Positions 14,941 through 23,350 of a DNA stretch of 64,000 nt are shown piece after piece (within the stretch, counting starts at the first letter, position 1; each line of letters starts with the position of its first letter). The notes below the pieces were generated by a model. That model searched no databases. It saw only the letters and a program-made list of their open reading frames with translations, and was not told the DNA's origin. The position numbers were made by a program, and so were the translations under genes. The stretch spans positions 1,116,001 to 1,180,000 of the forward strand of contig NZ_CP082923.1 in NCBI RefSeq assembly GCF_019931575.1, written 5' to 3'. The stretch comes from Caulobacter segnis. Lineage in GTDB: Bacteria > Pseudomonadota > Alphaproteobacteria > Caulobacterales > Caulobacteraceae.

Positions 14941-15926
14941 TCCTCGCCGTCCGCCTCGCCCATGAAGTCGGGCCTGATGTTGGGGTGGAGATGGAAGATG
15001 TGAGACACCACGCCTTCCTTCAGGGCCCGATCCAGGGCTCGGGGGAGGTTGTCGATGGTCTTGGTGATTTTGGGCGTGCGTAGCAGGGCGCGATAGTCGT
15101 TGACGTCCTTGGCGCCACGTTCCCAGGCCAACAGGTGGAACAGAGCCATCGACGCAAACTGCATCCCCTCCTGCCCGACCACATAGCTGAGGCTGATTGC
15201 AGTGTCGGAATGGGTCTCGTGTTCCTCGAGATCCCACGCGACCAGGATCTGCTGGGTTTCGCTATGAAGGCCGGTGGCCGGGACGCCGCCGCCTTTGGTG
15301 AAGCCCACCTTGCTGATCCGCATCTTCCATTCTTCGGTGAAGTTGGTGTCGCTCTGACGTTCGACGGAGACCAATTCTTCCTTGGCGATCTCAAGATGGA
15401 CGCCGGCACCGGGCGACAGCTTGAACGCTACGTCCCCGACCAGAATGCCCAGAAGGCTCTGCTTCATCGCCTCGCTGTGAGTGATGTTGAAGTTCTTCTG
15501 GGCAACCTTCATGTGGCGCACGTCGAAGAGCGTCCACATGCTGTAGAACTTCCAGGCGATCAGTAGCGGCTTGCCCATCAGCGTGGCGTAGGCGGTCAGA
15601 CGCGCCATGTAGTCGGGCCGGAAGGACAGCGTGCGCTTGGCGTGGACCTTCACCTCGACCAAGAAGGCGCCATGGTCGCCGAAGACGGCCATGAGATCGG
15701 GGACCTGCAGCGTCTTGTTGGACGCGGCTGGCGCCTGCAGTTGGTCGAGCTTGTGGATCAGGCGGCATTGGCCCAGCCAGGCGCAAATCACCGAGAACTC
15801 GTCCTCCGCCGGGAGACCGAGATTCAGCAGCTTCACCTTGTGAGCTAGGCTGGAGGGATCTGCGTCAAAGCCAAGCTGCGCCAGGGCCTCTTGGATTAGG
15901 CGATCCAGATCCTCGGGCGTGTCCAT
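14937..15926 (-). CDS. Solo PD-(D/E)XK nuclease-like hypothetical protein
   Basis: A 329-residue cytoplasmic protein with no obvious partner. A restriction-nuclease-type core is visible: VPDLMAVFGDHGAFLVEVK puts Asp77 and the Glu91-x-Lys93 pair on adjacent strands at the usual spacing, followed by a helix (PDYMARLTAYATLMGKPLLI) and a strand (AWKFYSMWTLFDV) as in Holliday-junction and type II nucleases. The second half is less recognisable. ATG 15926 is chosen because AAGGAA lies 8 bp before it; the frame is open to 16034. It could be a defence nuclease, a DNA-processing enzyme or an element maintenance factor. I do not recognise the family. Confidence 0.65.
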   Translation of the reverse strand: MDTPEDLDRLIQEALAQLGFDADPSSLAHKVKLLNLGLPAEDEFSVICAWLGQCRLIHKLDQLQAPAASNKTLQVPDLMAVFGDHGAFLVEVKVHAKRTLSFRPDYMARLTAYATLMGKPLLIAWKFYSMWTLFDVRHMKVAQKNFNITHSEAMKQSLLGILVGDVAFKLSPGAGVHLEIAKEELVSVERQSDTNFTEEWKMRISKVGFTKGGGVPATGLHSETQQILVAWDLEEHETHSDTAISLSYVVGQEGMQFASMALFHLLAWERGAKDVNDYRALLRTPKITKTIDNLPRALDRALKEGVVSHIFHLHPNIRPDFMGEADGED

Positions 15927-16049
15927 GACCAGGGTTCCTTCTAGGGCCTCTTGGCAATGGCCCGGAGCGACTTCCATGTCGCGTTCGTTGGCGCGATGAC
16001 GCTCTGAGACAAATCCATTCAGGACACGGTTCACCGCGAACGAAATCGG

Positions 16050-17243
16050 CTAGGCTCGGAGCAAAGCGACAACTTTCTGTTTTGCTCCAGCTGAACAATA
16101 GCCGGCCCAGGCCTCCATCAGCTTACGACGCTTATCAAACAAGTCGCCGCGCCTATAAGCGGCCTCGGCCTTGTTGGCGATTGTGTGGGCCAAGGCCATC
16201 TCGCAGACCTCGTGTGAGAAGCCGGTTGTTTCCGACGCCCAGTCGCGAAATGTGGAGCGAAAGCCATGTACGGTGATGTCGGTTTTCATTCTCCGCAGCA
16301 GCATCGCCATGGCCATAGAGGACAACGGTGACGCCGAAGTCGCGCCTGTGAACACATGACCGACCGATCCGGCCTCAAGCCGCTCGGCGATGATCTTCAT
16401 CGCGCGGCTTGAGAGGGGAACGCGATGTTCGCGGCCGGCCTTCATGCGAGCGGCTGGCACCGTCCAGATCTCCTTTTGGAGATCGAACTCATCCCAAGTC
16501 GCGCCCAGCACCTCACCCGATCTCGCGCCGGTTAGAATTAAGAACTCCAAGGCGCGGGCTGCAACCGCGCTGCGCGTGCGGAGATTGGCCATAAACTCAG
16601 GCATGAGGTCGTAGGGCAATGCCGCATGATGCCCGCGCTTCAATCGCTGTCGCTTGGGCAGGAGCTGGTTCAAATGGCCCCGCCACCGCGCCGGGTTCTC
16701 GCCAGTGCGTAATCCCTTGGCCTTAGCCGCATCCAAGACGTTCTCGATCCGCCCGCGCAAACGCTCGGCCGTTTCGGGGGTGCGGGTCCACAGCGGTTGC
16801 AGAACGTCCAGAATGTCCTGTGTGGTGATGTCGTTGACCGGGCGCTCGCGGATCGGCGCGGCATACTTGGTGAGCGTCATCTTCCACTGTGCGGCGTGCT
16901 TGGCGTTACGCCATGACGGCTGCATGGCTTCAACGTAGGCATCGGCGCAGGCGCCGAAGGTTTGGACCTTGTCGTCCCTCGCGCGCTCGACCTTGGGGTC
17001 GGCGCCCGCCGCCAGCATTGCGCGGAAATTCGCCGCTTCCGTGCGAGCGTCCGCCAGGGAAAGATCGCGGCGGCCTCCAAGGCCTAGTTCAACTCGCCTA
17101 CCGGCTCGCGTGTACATGAAGACCCACCGCCGACGCCCGCTCTCATCGATCGAGAGATAAAGGCCGCCGCCATCGGAATGGCGGCCTGGCTTGTTGAGCT
17201 TCGCTGCTTGGATCGCGGTCAGTTTGTGAAGTGAACGTCCCAT
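16050..17243 (-). CDS. int: P4-type tyrosine recombinase integrase
   Basis: A 397-residue site-specific recombinase that would insert and excise the element. The N-terminal DUF4102-type arm-binding domain (about 1-85: KLTAIQAAKLNKPGRHSDGG, GLYLSIDESGRRRWVFMY) is followed by a SAM-like core-binding domain (about 95-180) and the catalytic domain. The catalytic residues can be read in order: Arg in LTGARSGEVLGATWDEFD, Lys in KAGREHRVPLS, HGFRSTFRDWASE (H-x-x-R), LAHTI (second His) and the Tyr in EAAYRRGD. ATG 17243 follows GGAGG by 7 bp, better than the open extension to 17279. It sits at the junction of mobile and chromosomal DNA. Confidence 0.95.
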   Translation of the reverse strand: MGRSLHKLTAIQAAKLNKPGRHSDGGGLYLSIDESGRRRWVFMYTRAGRRVELGLGGRRDLSLADARTEAANFRAMLAAGADPKVERARDDKVQTFGACADAYVEAMQPSWRNAKHAAQWKMTLTKYAAPIRERPVNDITTQDILDVLQPLWTRTPETAERLRGRIENVLDAAKAKGLRTGENPARWRGHLNQLLPKRQRLKRGHHAALPYDLMPEFMANLRTRSAVAARALEFLILTGARSGEVLGATWDEFDLQKEIWTVPAARMKAGREHRVPLSSRAMKIIAERLEAGSVGHVFTGATSASPLSSMAMAMLLRRMKTDITVHGFRSTFRDWASETTGFSHEVCEMALAHTIANKAEAAYRRGDLFDKRRKLMEAWAGYCSAGAKQKVVALLRA

Positions 17244-17262
17244 GCCAAGCCTCCAGCTTAGT

Positions 17263-17384
17263 TCGGCCCCACTGTTCAACAGACGCTCGGTCCCACTTCC
17301 GGCAACCTCGGTCTACCGTACCAGCGAAGCTCGCCGAATTTCATTTTCGGCCCCACTTCGGGTCCCACTTTCGGTCCCATTTTG
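17263..17384 (+). repeat. Short direct repeats upstream of integrase, possible arm-type sites
   Basis: Five copies of a 12-13 bp motif lie in the same orientation: TCGGCCCCACTG (17263), TCGGTCCCACTT (17287), TCGGCCCCACTT (17347), TCGGGTCCCACTT (17358) and TCGGTCCCATTT (17371). The last three are almost head-to-tail. Clustered direct repeats beside an integrase gene are typical of arm-type sites bound by its N-terminal domain. Confidence 0.65.
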
Positions 17385-17512
17385 TACTCAGGATCGGGTG
17401 GGTAGTTGACGGACAAGGTGACACGATCGCGACAATTAATCCATTAAAATCAACGTCATGCTGGGGCTCTATGGGATCTTATGATGCGGTATGGGAATAC
17501 TGGTTTGGCGGA

Positions 17513-17526
17513 CTCTCTCACCGCCA
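17513..17526 (+). other. Candidate attachment site: tRNA-Ser 3'-end-like sequence
   Basis: CTCTCTCACCGCCA matches the expected 3' end of a bacterial tRNA-Ser whose acceptor strand is CTCACC followed by GCCA. P4-type integrases usually insert in tRNA 3' ends, leaving such a fragment at the far end of the element. No complete tRNA is present here, so the intact gene would have to be at the other end, outside the window. Confidence 0.45.
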
Positions 17527-17679
17527 CGCCGTCTTCCCCCGTGAGTTCCCTGGTCCGCTTCCACGGCGAAGCGCTTCGCGGGTGCTCGCGCGCCGACTGA
17601 TTTGATGCGTTTTGCGCATTGGCCTGAGCGGTCGTCGTCAGCCTAAGCCGGAAGGAAATCCGAGTAAGGCGGAGGCGAC

Positions 17680-18957
17680 GTGACCCGTGAGACAGCCCGG
17701 GAGGCTCTGAAGGCGCTGTTCGAGGCCGCCGTCGGCGCGGCCTCGCCCGCGCTTTGCCTGCCGCCGCATCTGCCGCCGCCGCCCAGGGGCCGGACCGTCG
17801 TCGTCGGCGCGGGCAAGGCCGCCGCCGCCATGGCCGCCACGGTCGAGGCCCATTGGCCGGGACCGCTCGAAGGGCTGGTGATCACGCGCTATGGCCATGG
17901 CGCGGCCTGCGAGCGGATCATCGTGGTCGAGGCGGGCCATCCGGTCGCCGACGCGGCGGGCGTGGCCGGGACCGCCGCGATCGTCGAGCGGCTGCGGGGG
18001 CTCACCGCCGACGACCTGGTGCTGTGCCTGCTGTCGGGCGGCGGCTCGGCCCTGCTGGCGGCCCCGGCCCCGGGCCTGACCCTGGCCGACAAGCAGGCGA
18101 TCACCCGGGCGCTGCTGCGCAGCGGCGCGCCGATCGACCAGATCAATTGCGTCCGCAAGCACCTGTCGGCGGTCAAGGGCGGGCGGCTGGCCCTGCTGGC
18201 CGCGCCGGCCCGGGTGGTGACCCTGGCCATTTCCGACGCGCCCGGCGACGTGGTCGCGACCATCGCCTCGGGCCCCACCACGCCCGACCCGACGACGCGG
18301 CAGGACGCCCTGGCGATCCTGCGGCGGTGGCGGATCACGCCGCCCGACTCCGTCCGGGCCTGGCTGGACGATCCGCGCGCCGAGACGCCCAAGCACATCC
18401 CCGGCGCGGAGGCCGTGCTGATCGCCCGGCCGCGCGACGCGCTGGAGGCCGCGGCGCGCGAGGCCTCGGCCCGCGGGCTCACCCCCATCGTGCTGGGCGA
18501 CGCGATCGAGGGCGAGGCCCGCGTGGTCGCCGCCGCCCACGCCCGGCTGGCCCTGAAGATCGCCGACGGCCGAGGCGTGGGGGCGCCGCCTTGCGTCCTG
18601 CTGTCGGGCGGCGAGACCACGGTGACGGTCGCCGGCGGCGGACGCGGCGGACGCAACGCCGAATATCTGCTGGCCCTGGCGGCGGCGCTGGACGGCCGGC
18701 CGGGGATCCACGCCCTGGCGGCCGACACCGACGGGATCGACGGCTCGGAGGACAACGCCGGCGCCTTGCTGTCCCCCGACAGCCTGGCGCGCGCCGCGAC
18801 CCTGGGCCTGAACGCCGCCGAGCGCCTGGCCGACAACGACGGCTACGGCTTCTTCGCCGCCCTGGACGATCTCGTGATCACCGGGCCGACCCGCACCAAC
18901 GTCAACGACTTCCGGGCGATCCTGATCGACGCCCCGTCCTCGGAGGATACCCCATGA
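17680..18957 (+). CDS. gckA: Glycerate 2-kinase (MOFRL family)
   Basis: A 425-residue enzyme that phosphorylates D-glycerate to 2-phosphoglycerate, the exit step of tartrate/glyoxylate-type catabolism. The N-terminal DUF4147 domain contains VVVGAGKAAAAMA (about 40-52), EAGHPVAD, LCLLSGGGSALL and NCVRKHLSAVKGG; the C-terminal MOFRL domain contains VLLSGGETTVTV, GRGGRNAEYLLALA and ADTDGIDGSEDNAGA, all hallmark motifs. Related genes were once called hydroxypyruvate reductase (ttuD). The start is GTG 17680 with GGAGG 5 bp before it. Its stop overlaps the start of the tartrate-type dehydrogenase (ATGA), so the two act together. Confidence 0.92.
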   Translation: MTRETAREALKALFEAAVGAASPALCLPPHLPPPPRGRTVVVGAGKAAAAMAATVEAHWPGPLEGLVITRYGHGAACERIIVVEAGHPVADAAGVAGTAAIVERLRGLTADDLVLCLLSGGGSALLAAPAPGLTLADKQAITRALLRSGAPIDQINCVRKHLSAVKGGRLALLAAPARVVTLAISDAPGDVVATIASGPTTPDPTTRQDALAILRRWRITPPDSVRAWLDDPRAETPKHIPGAEAVLIARPRDALEAAAREASARGLTPIVLGDAIEGEARVVAAAHARLALKIADGRGVGAPPCVLLSGGETTVTVAGGGRGGRNAEYLLALAAALDGRPGIHALAADTDGIDGSEDNAGALLSPDSLARAATLGLNAAERLADNDGYGFFAALDDLVITGPTRTNVNDFRAILIDAPSSEDTP

Positions 18958-20039
18958 GCCAGACGTGCCCCTATCGCATCGCCGTCATCCCCGGCGACGG
19001 GATCGGCAAGGAGGTGGTTCCGGAGGGGCTGCGGGTGCTGGCGGCGGTCTCGGAGCGCTTCGGCTGCCGCTTCGCATTCGACCATTTCGACTTCGCCTCA
19101 TGCGACTACTATCTGGCGCACGGGACGATGATGCCGGACGACTGGAAGGCCCGGATCGGCGGCCATGACGCCATCTTCTTCGGAGCCGTCGGCTGGCCCG
19201 CCAGCGTGCCTGACCACGTCTCGCTGTGGGGCTCGCTGATCCAGTTCCGGCGCGAGTTCGACCAGTACGTCAACCTGCGCCCGGTCAAGCTGATGCCGGG
19301 CGTGCCCAGCCCCCTGGCCGGCCGCCAACCGGGCGACATCGACTTCTATGTCGTGCGCGAGAACACCGAGGGCGAATATTCCTCGATCGGCGGCCGCATC
19401 TTCCCGGGCACCGAGCGCGAGGTGGTGGTGCAGGAGACGGTGATGACCCGCATCGGCGTCGACCGGATCCTGAAATACGCCTTCGAACTGGCCGCGCGGC
19501 GCGACAGGAGGCGCCTGACCTCGGCGACCAAGTCCAACGGCATCTCGATCACCATGCCCTACTGGGACGAGCGGGTCGAAGCCATGGCGCCGTCCTATCC
19601 CGACGTGCGCTGGGACAAGTACCATATCGACATCCTGACCGCGCACTTCGTGCAGCATCCCGACTGGTTCGACGTCGTGGTCGCCTCGAACCTGTTCGGC
19701 GACATCCTGTCGGACCTGGGGCCGGCCTGCACCGGCACGATCGGCATCGCCCCGGCCGGCAATATCAATCCCGAGCGGACCTTCCCGTCGCTGTTCGAGC
19801 CCGTGCACGGCTCGGCGCCGGACATCGCCGGGCAGGGGATCGCCAATCCGGTCGGCCAGATCTGGTCGGCCGCCCTGATGCTGGATCACCTGGGCGAGCA
19901 CGAGGCGGCCGCGGCCGTGCTGGCGGCGATCGAGGCGGTGCTGGCCCGCCCCGAGCTGCGCACCCGCGACCTGGGCGGCCCCCTGGGCACCGAGGCCTGC
20001 GGCCGGGCGATCGCCGAGGCGCTGGCGGCCGGCCGGTAG
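18954..20039 (+). CDS. ttuC: Tartrate dehydrogenase/decarboxylase (TtuC family)
   Basis: A 361-residue NAD- and metal-dependent beta-decarboxylating dehydrogenase related to isopropylmalate/isocitrate dehydrogenases. Key motifs are IAVIPGDGIGKEVVPEGLRV at the N-terminus, the tartrate-type GAVGWP, YVNLRPVKLMPGV, VVRENTEGEYS, the substrate Lys in SATKSNGIS, NLFGDILSDLG with metal-binding Asp residues, and LFEPVHGSAPDIAG binding NAD. The family oxidises tartrate, D-malate or related 2-hydroxyacids, producing oxaloglycolate, glycerate or pyruvate; the last two link to the kinase upstream. It overlaps that gene by 4 bp. A strong terminator follows. Confidence 0.9.
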   Translation: MSQTCPYRIAVIPGDGIGKEVVPEGLRVLAAVSERFGCRFAFDHFDFASCDYYLAHGTMMPDDWKARIGGHDAIFFGAVGWPASVPDHVSLWGSLIQFRREFDQYVNLRPVKLMPGVPSPLAGRQPGDIDFYVVRENTEGEYSSIGGRIFPGTEREVVVQETVMTRIGVDRILKYAFELAARRDRRRLTSATKSNGISITMPYWDERVEAMAPSYPDVRWDKYHIDILTAHFVQHPDWFDVVVASNLFGDILSDLGPACTGTIGIAPAGNINPERTFPSLFEPVHGSAPDIAGQGIANPVGQIWSAALMLDHLGEHEAAAAVLAAIEAVLARPELRTRDLGGPLGTEACGRAIAEALAAGR

Positions 20040-20064
20040 TCCTCCAGGACCGGGCGACAAAAAG

Positions 20065-20098
20065 AGGCCGCTGGCTCCGGGAGCCAGCGGCCTTTCTC
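20065..20098. terminator. Bidirectional intrinsic terminator
   Basis: A 13-bp perfect stem (AGGCCGCTGGCTC 20065-20077 with GAGCCAGCGGCCT 20081-20093) with a 3-base loop is flanked by TTTCTC on the right and AAAAAG on the left. It can stop both the kinase-dehydrogenase operon and the converging TonB receptor gene. Confidence 0.9.
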
Positions 20099-20116
20099 AT
20101 GCGTCCCGGGTGCGTC

Positions 20117-22279
20117 CTAGCGCTTCCAGTTCAGGGTGACGCCGAAGGTGCGCGGGGGGTTGTAGGCCCCGAAGTTGGCGCCCAGGAACACCGCCTGGAA
20201 GGTGCGCGTCACCTCGTTGGAGAGGTTCTTGCCCCACAGCGACACCGACCAGTGGTCGCCCGGCGCGCTGTAGACGACCCGCGCGTCGTAGAAGTTGGTC
20301 GCGGGGCGGCGTTCGGGGCCGTCGTTGGAATTGTCGTCGAAGATCAGGCTCTCGTAGTGATAGTCGACCGCGAAGCGGACATCGCCGCCGCCGGCCAGGT
20401 CCAGGTCGTAGGACGGCGACAGCACCAGCTTGTGCTTGGGCGTGCGCGAGATGCGGTTGCCGGCGTAGTCGACGCCCGGCTCGGGGCTGAACTCGTCGAA
20501 CTTGGCGTTGGAGTAGCCGTAGCTGGCCACCAGGCGCGCGCCGGCGAACGGCCGCCAGGCCAGGTAGGTCTCGTAGCCCTTGATCGTGGCCTTGCCGGCG
20601 TTGTCGGTGACGACCGACAGGTTGGGCAGGGTGCGCCGCGTCTGCAGGTCGGTGTACTTCATCACGTAGACGGTGTTGTTCCAGACCAGGGTCCCGCCCA
20701 GGAACGTGCTCTTCTGGCCGACCTCGTACTGGGTGGCGAACTCGGGCTCGAAGCCGTCGCGGGCGTCGGCCGCGCTGCCCGGGGTGTCCTGGAAGCCGCC
20801 GCTCTTGAAGCCGCGCGAGGCCATGGCGTAGAGCAGATGGTGCTCGACCGGTTTGAAGTTGACGCCAGCCCGCCAGGTCCAGGCCTTGTAGCTGTCCGAC
20901 ACCGAGACGTCGAACCGCTCGTCGGCGCGGAACAGCGTGTTTCCGGCCAGGTTGTCGACGCGATAGTCCTTGTCGTCCTTGGAATAGCGCAGGCCGCCGA
21001 TCAGCGAGAGCCTGTCGCTGAGCGGCACGGTGACGTCGCCGAACGCGGCGTAGCTCTTGAGCTTGGCCGACTGGGTGTAGATCTCGACCCCGGGGCGGCC
21101 CAGGTTGATGCCCAGGGTGTCCTGGCGGTCGGTGTCGCTCTTGAACGTGTAGAGACCCGCCACCCACTGCACGCCTTCGCCCGGAAGCGACGATAGCCGG
21201 ACTTCGTGGCTGGAGAAGTCGCTGGTCTCGTCGTTGCCGCCCGAGATGCCCGCCGGGTTGAAGGTGGGGTTGCCGCCGTCGAAGTCGTAGGCGACGTGAT
21301 AGTCGAGGTCGCGATACGAGCCGAGATAGGTGAGGGTGGCGAAGGACAGGTCCCAGTCGGCCTGCAGGCGCACGCCCCAGGTGTCGCGGTTCTGGTAGCC
21401 GTCCTGCGAGCCGGCGGTGTGCTTGCGGTCGCGATCGATGGTCCAGAGCGCCGAGGTTGGATCGCCCTCGTCCAGGTCCAGCACGTGCTGGGCCGGGCCG
21501 GCAGCGCGGTCGCGCGTCCCGTCGACGGTGGCCAGCAGGCGCACGCCCTCCCGCGGGTCGAGGCGCAGGGCCAGGCGGCCGCTGCGCGTGTCCTGGTCCT
21601 CGACGTCGCCGCCGGTGAAGGTGTTCTTCACGTAGCCGTCGTGGGTGCGCCAGGCGGCGCTGGCCCGGAGGGCGGCCTTGCCGTCGGCGAACGGCGCGTT
21701 GATGACGCCGGCGCCTTCCAGGCGGCTGTAGTTGCCGGCCGTCACCTCGGCGGCGGCGTCGAAGCGGTCAAGCTCGGGCTTGTGGGAGACGACGTTGATC
21801 GCCCCGCCCACGACGTTGCGGCCGTAGAGCGTGCCCTGCGGCCCCTTTAGCACCTCGATGCGCTCGACGTCGAAGGCGTCGAAGGCCACGGCGGCGGGTC
21901 GGCCCAGATAGATCTCGTCAAGGAAGACGGCCGCGCTGGGATCGCCGGCCGCGCCGCGGTCGGATGAGCCGATGCCGCGGATCGAGATGCGGGGCTGCGA
22001 GGCCGGGAAGGCGTCGAACTGCAGGCCGGGCGTCAGGCCGGCGACGTCGTCGATCTGGCGGATGCGGGCCTGCTGGACCTGATCGGATCCAAAGGCCGTC
22101 ACGGTCACCGGCACGTCCTGCAGGCTTTCGCTGCGGCGCTGGGCGGTGACCACCACCTCCTCGATCTGGCTCGCCTCCTGGGCGGGCGCGGGTGACGCGG
22201 CTTGGGCCAGCGCCGCGGGGGCGCCGAGCAGCGCCAGCAGCGCGGGTGCATAGGTCAAGGCTTTGCGGCTGACCGCCAT
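20117..22279 (-). CDS. TonB-dependent outer membrane receptor
   Basis: A 720-residue receptor for energised uptake across the outer membrane. It has a signal peptide (KALTYAPALLALLGAPAALA, cut near residue 26), a TonB box (IEEVVVTAQRR), a plug domain with VPVTVTAFGSDQV, RGIGSSDRG and LKGPQGTLYGRNVVGGAINV, and a 22-strand-type barrel ending in the aromatic-rich PPRTFGVTLNWKR. ATG 22279 is preceded by GGGGAG at the right distance. It lies just downstream of the GntR regulator on the same strand, with two TGGATC-type motifs upstream, and is convergent with the tartrate dehydrogenase. The ligand is likely the acid imported by the nearby CitMHS carrier or a larger form of it; that is inference. 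Confidence 0.93.
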   Translation of the reverse strand: MAVSRKALTYAPALLALLGAPAALAQAASPAPAQEASQIEEVVVTAQRRSESLQDVPVTVTAFGSDQVQQARIRQIDDVAGLTPGLQFDAFPASQPRISIRGIGSSDRGAAGDPSAAVFLDEIYLGRPAAVAFDAFDVERIEVLKGPQGTLYGRNVVGGAINVVSHKPELDRFDAAAEVTAGNYSRLEGAGVINAPFADGKAALRASAAWRTHDGYVKNTFTGGDVEDQDTRSGRLALRLDPREGVRLLATVDGTRDRAAGPAQHVLDLDEGDPTSALWTIDRDRKHTAGSQDGYQNRDTWGVRLQADWDLSFATLTYLGSYRDLDYHVAYDFDGGNPTFNPAGISGGNDETSDFSSHEVRLSSLPGEGVQWVAGLYTFKSDTDRQDTLGINLGRPGVEIYTQSAKLKSYAAFGDVTVPLSDRLSLIGGLRYSKDDKDYRVDNLAGNTLFRADERFDVSVSDSYKAWTWRAGVNFKPVEHHLLYAMASRGFKSGGFQDTPGSAADARDGFEPEFATQYEVGQKSTFLGGTLVWNNTVYVMKYTDLQTRRTLPNLSVVTDNAGKATIKGYETYLAWRPFAGARLVASYGYSNAKFDEFSPEPGVDYAGNRISRTPKHKLVLSPSYDLDLAGGGDVRFAVDYHYESLIFDDNSNDGPERRPATNFYDARVVYSAPGDHWSVSLWGKNLSNEVTRTFQAVFLGANFGAYNPPRTFGVTLNWKR

Positions 22280-22345
22280 GTTCAACTCCCCAATTCTTGT
22301 TCTTGCGGCATGGGGTCACGCCCCGCCGTCGAGGAACCTTAGGTG

Positions 22346-22382
22346 AGTTGGATCACATCGGTCAATAAACTGGATGCAATTG
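22346..22382. promoter_or_regulatory. Candidate GntR operators before the TonB receptor
   Basis: AGTTGGATCACAT (22346-22358) and AACTGGATGCAATT (22368-22381) lie 67-103 bp upstream of the receptor start. They share the (A/G)A/GYTGGATSCA core seen in three other promoters of this module and lie in an AT-rich gap. Confidence 0.55.
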
Positions 22383-22430
22383 CTATGGCGTTTGGATGTG
22401 TCTATGACGAGGCAAGGGAGGACCGCCGGG

Positions 22431-23192
22431 TCATCGTCGGATAGCGATGGCGTGCAGGCGGGTCCGTGTAGCGAGAACGTGGTCCGACATGAGACGTCCA
22501 GCCTCGACGCTGTCCTCGGCCTGGATCGCCGCCAGGATCTTCTCGTGATCGTCCTGGGACTGGCGGATGTGGTCGGGCGGCGTGGCCGGCACCTGGCGCA
22601 GGCGCGGCGGCACGCAGGCCGAGACGGTCGGGCACAGGCGCGCGGCGTCGCCGAACAGCGGATAGACCAGGGTCATGCGCAGGGCGTTGCGCAGCACGGT
22701 GTTCTGCGCGGCGTGCAGGATCTGGGCGTGGAACTGACGGTTGATCGTGTACCACGCGTGCTCGATCGCCTCGGACCACTGGCCCTTGTCGACGATGGCG
22801 CGACCCGCCCGCGTCAGGGCGGCCAGATGGTCCAGCGCCTCGGGCGCCCAGCCCAGATCGACCGAGGCCCGGGCGGCCAGGCTCTCGAGCGCCGCGCGCG
22901 CCTCGATGGAATCGAAGATGTCGCCCAACGACATGGCGCGGACGGTGTAGCCGCGATTGACGCTGTAGCTGACCAGCCCCTCGGCCGACAGCACCGCCAG
23001 GGCGCTGCGGATCGGCGTGCGCGAGACGTTCATCTCGGCGGCCAGGCCCTCGGCCCGCAGGCGGGCGTCGGGGAGGATCTCGCCGGTCACGATCCGCTCG
23101 CGCAGGCGCGTCAGCACCGTGTGGGTGGCCGGCTCGGTATGCGGCGGGTGATCCGTCACACCCGCATCCTGGTCCGCTTCAACCGCCGTCAT
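22431..23192 (-). CDS. GntR-family regulator with FCD effector domain
   Basis: A 253-residue transcriptional regulator. The N-terminal winged HTH is clear (VLTRLRERIVTGEILPDARL, RAEGLAAEMNVSRTPIRSAL, GLVSYSVNRGYTVRAMS), and the C-terminal helical FCD domain (about 105-245) shows the expected metal-binding histidine positions in NRQFHAQIL and DDHEKILAAI, with ASDHVLAT-like SDHVLATRTRL. FCD regulators respond to organic acids. ATG 23192 follows AGAGGG; upstream in-frame sequence is not protein-like. It diverges from the CitMHS transporter across an AACTGGATCCATT site and probably represses the whole module, including itself. Confidence 0.9.
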   Translation of the reverse strand: MTAVEADQDAGVTDHPPHTEPATHTVLTRLRERIVTGEILPDARLRAEGLAAEMNVSRTPIRSALAVLSAEGLVSYSVNRGYTVRAMSLGDIFDSIEARAALESLAARASVDLGWAPEALDHLAALTRAGRAIVDKGQWSEAIEHAWYTINRQFHAQILHAAQNTVLRNALRMTLVYPLFGDAARLCPTVSACVPPRLRQVPATPPDHIRQSQDDHEKILAAIQAEDSVEAGRLMSDHVLATRTRLHAIAIRR

Positions 23193-23300
23193 GTCCGCCC
23201 TCTGATCGATACGCCCGCCGTCGCGCGTCGCGGCGCGCCGTCCATTCTCTACACCGGTCCGACCGCGACCGCGCAAGTCACCCTCGACAACAACCGCCGA

Positions 23301-23313
23301 AACTGGATCCATT
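23301..23313. promoter_or_regulatory. Candidate GntR operator before the CitMHS transporter
   Basis: AACTGGATCCATT sits in the divergent gap between the GntR gene (start 23192) and the transporter (start 23351), 38 bp before the transporter start, where a bound repressor would block it. Confidence 0.6.
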
Positions 23314-23350
23314 CCAGCCTTCGGCCCGCTTTCCAGCCGGAGACCGCTTC

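Larger units (their letters stand above)
17244..17679. other. Non-coding element/chromosome junction
   Basis: This 436-bp gap between the integrase and the glycerate kinase holds no gene I can support. Its left part carries five copies of a TCGG(G)YCCCACTT-like motif. Its middle has an AT-rich stretch (17432-17456) and a tRNA-Ser 3'-end-like sequence at 17513-17526. Its right end carries the GGAGG ribosome site for the GTG start at 17680. Confidence 0.6.

Noticed and set aside
17440..17530. Complete tRNA gene at the element junction
   Set aside because: Only a 3'-end-like segment is present; no D-arm, anticodon arm or matching acceptor 5' strand can be drawn.
17754..18953. Upstream in-frame extension of the tartrate dehydrogenase through the glycerate kinase
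   Set aside because: The extension is the +1-type shadow of the kinase gene; the enzyme family begins at ATG 18954, which overlaps the kinase stop.
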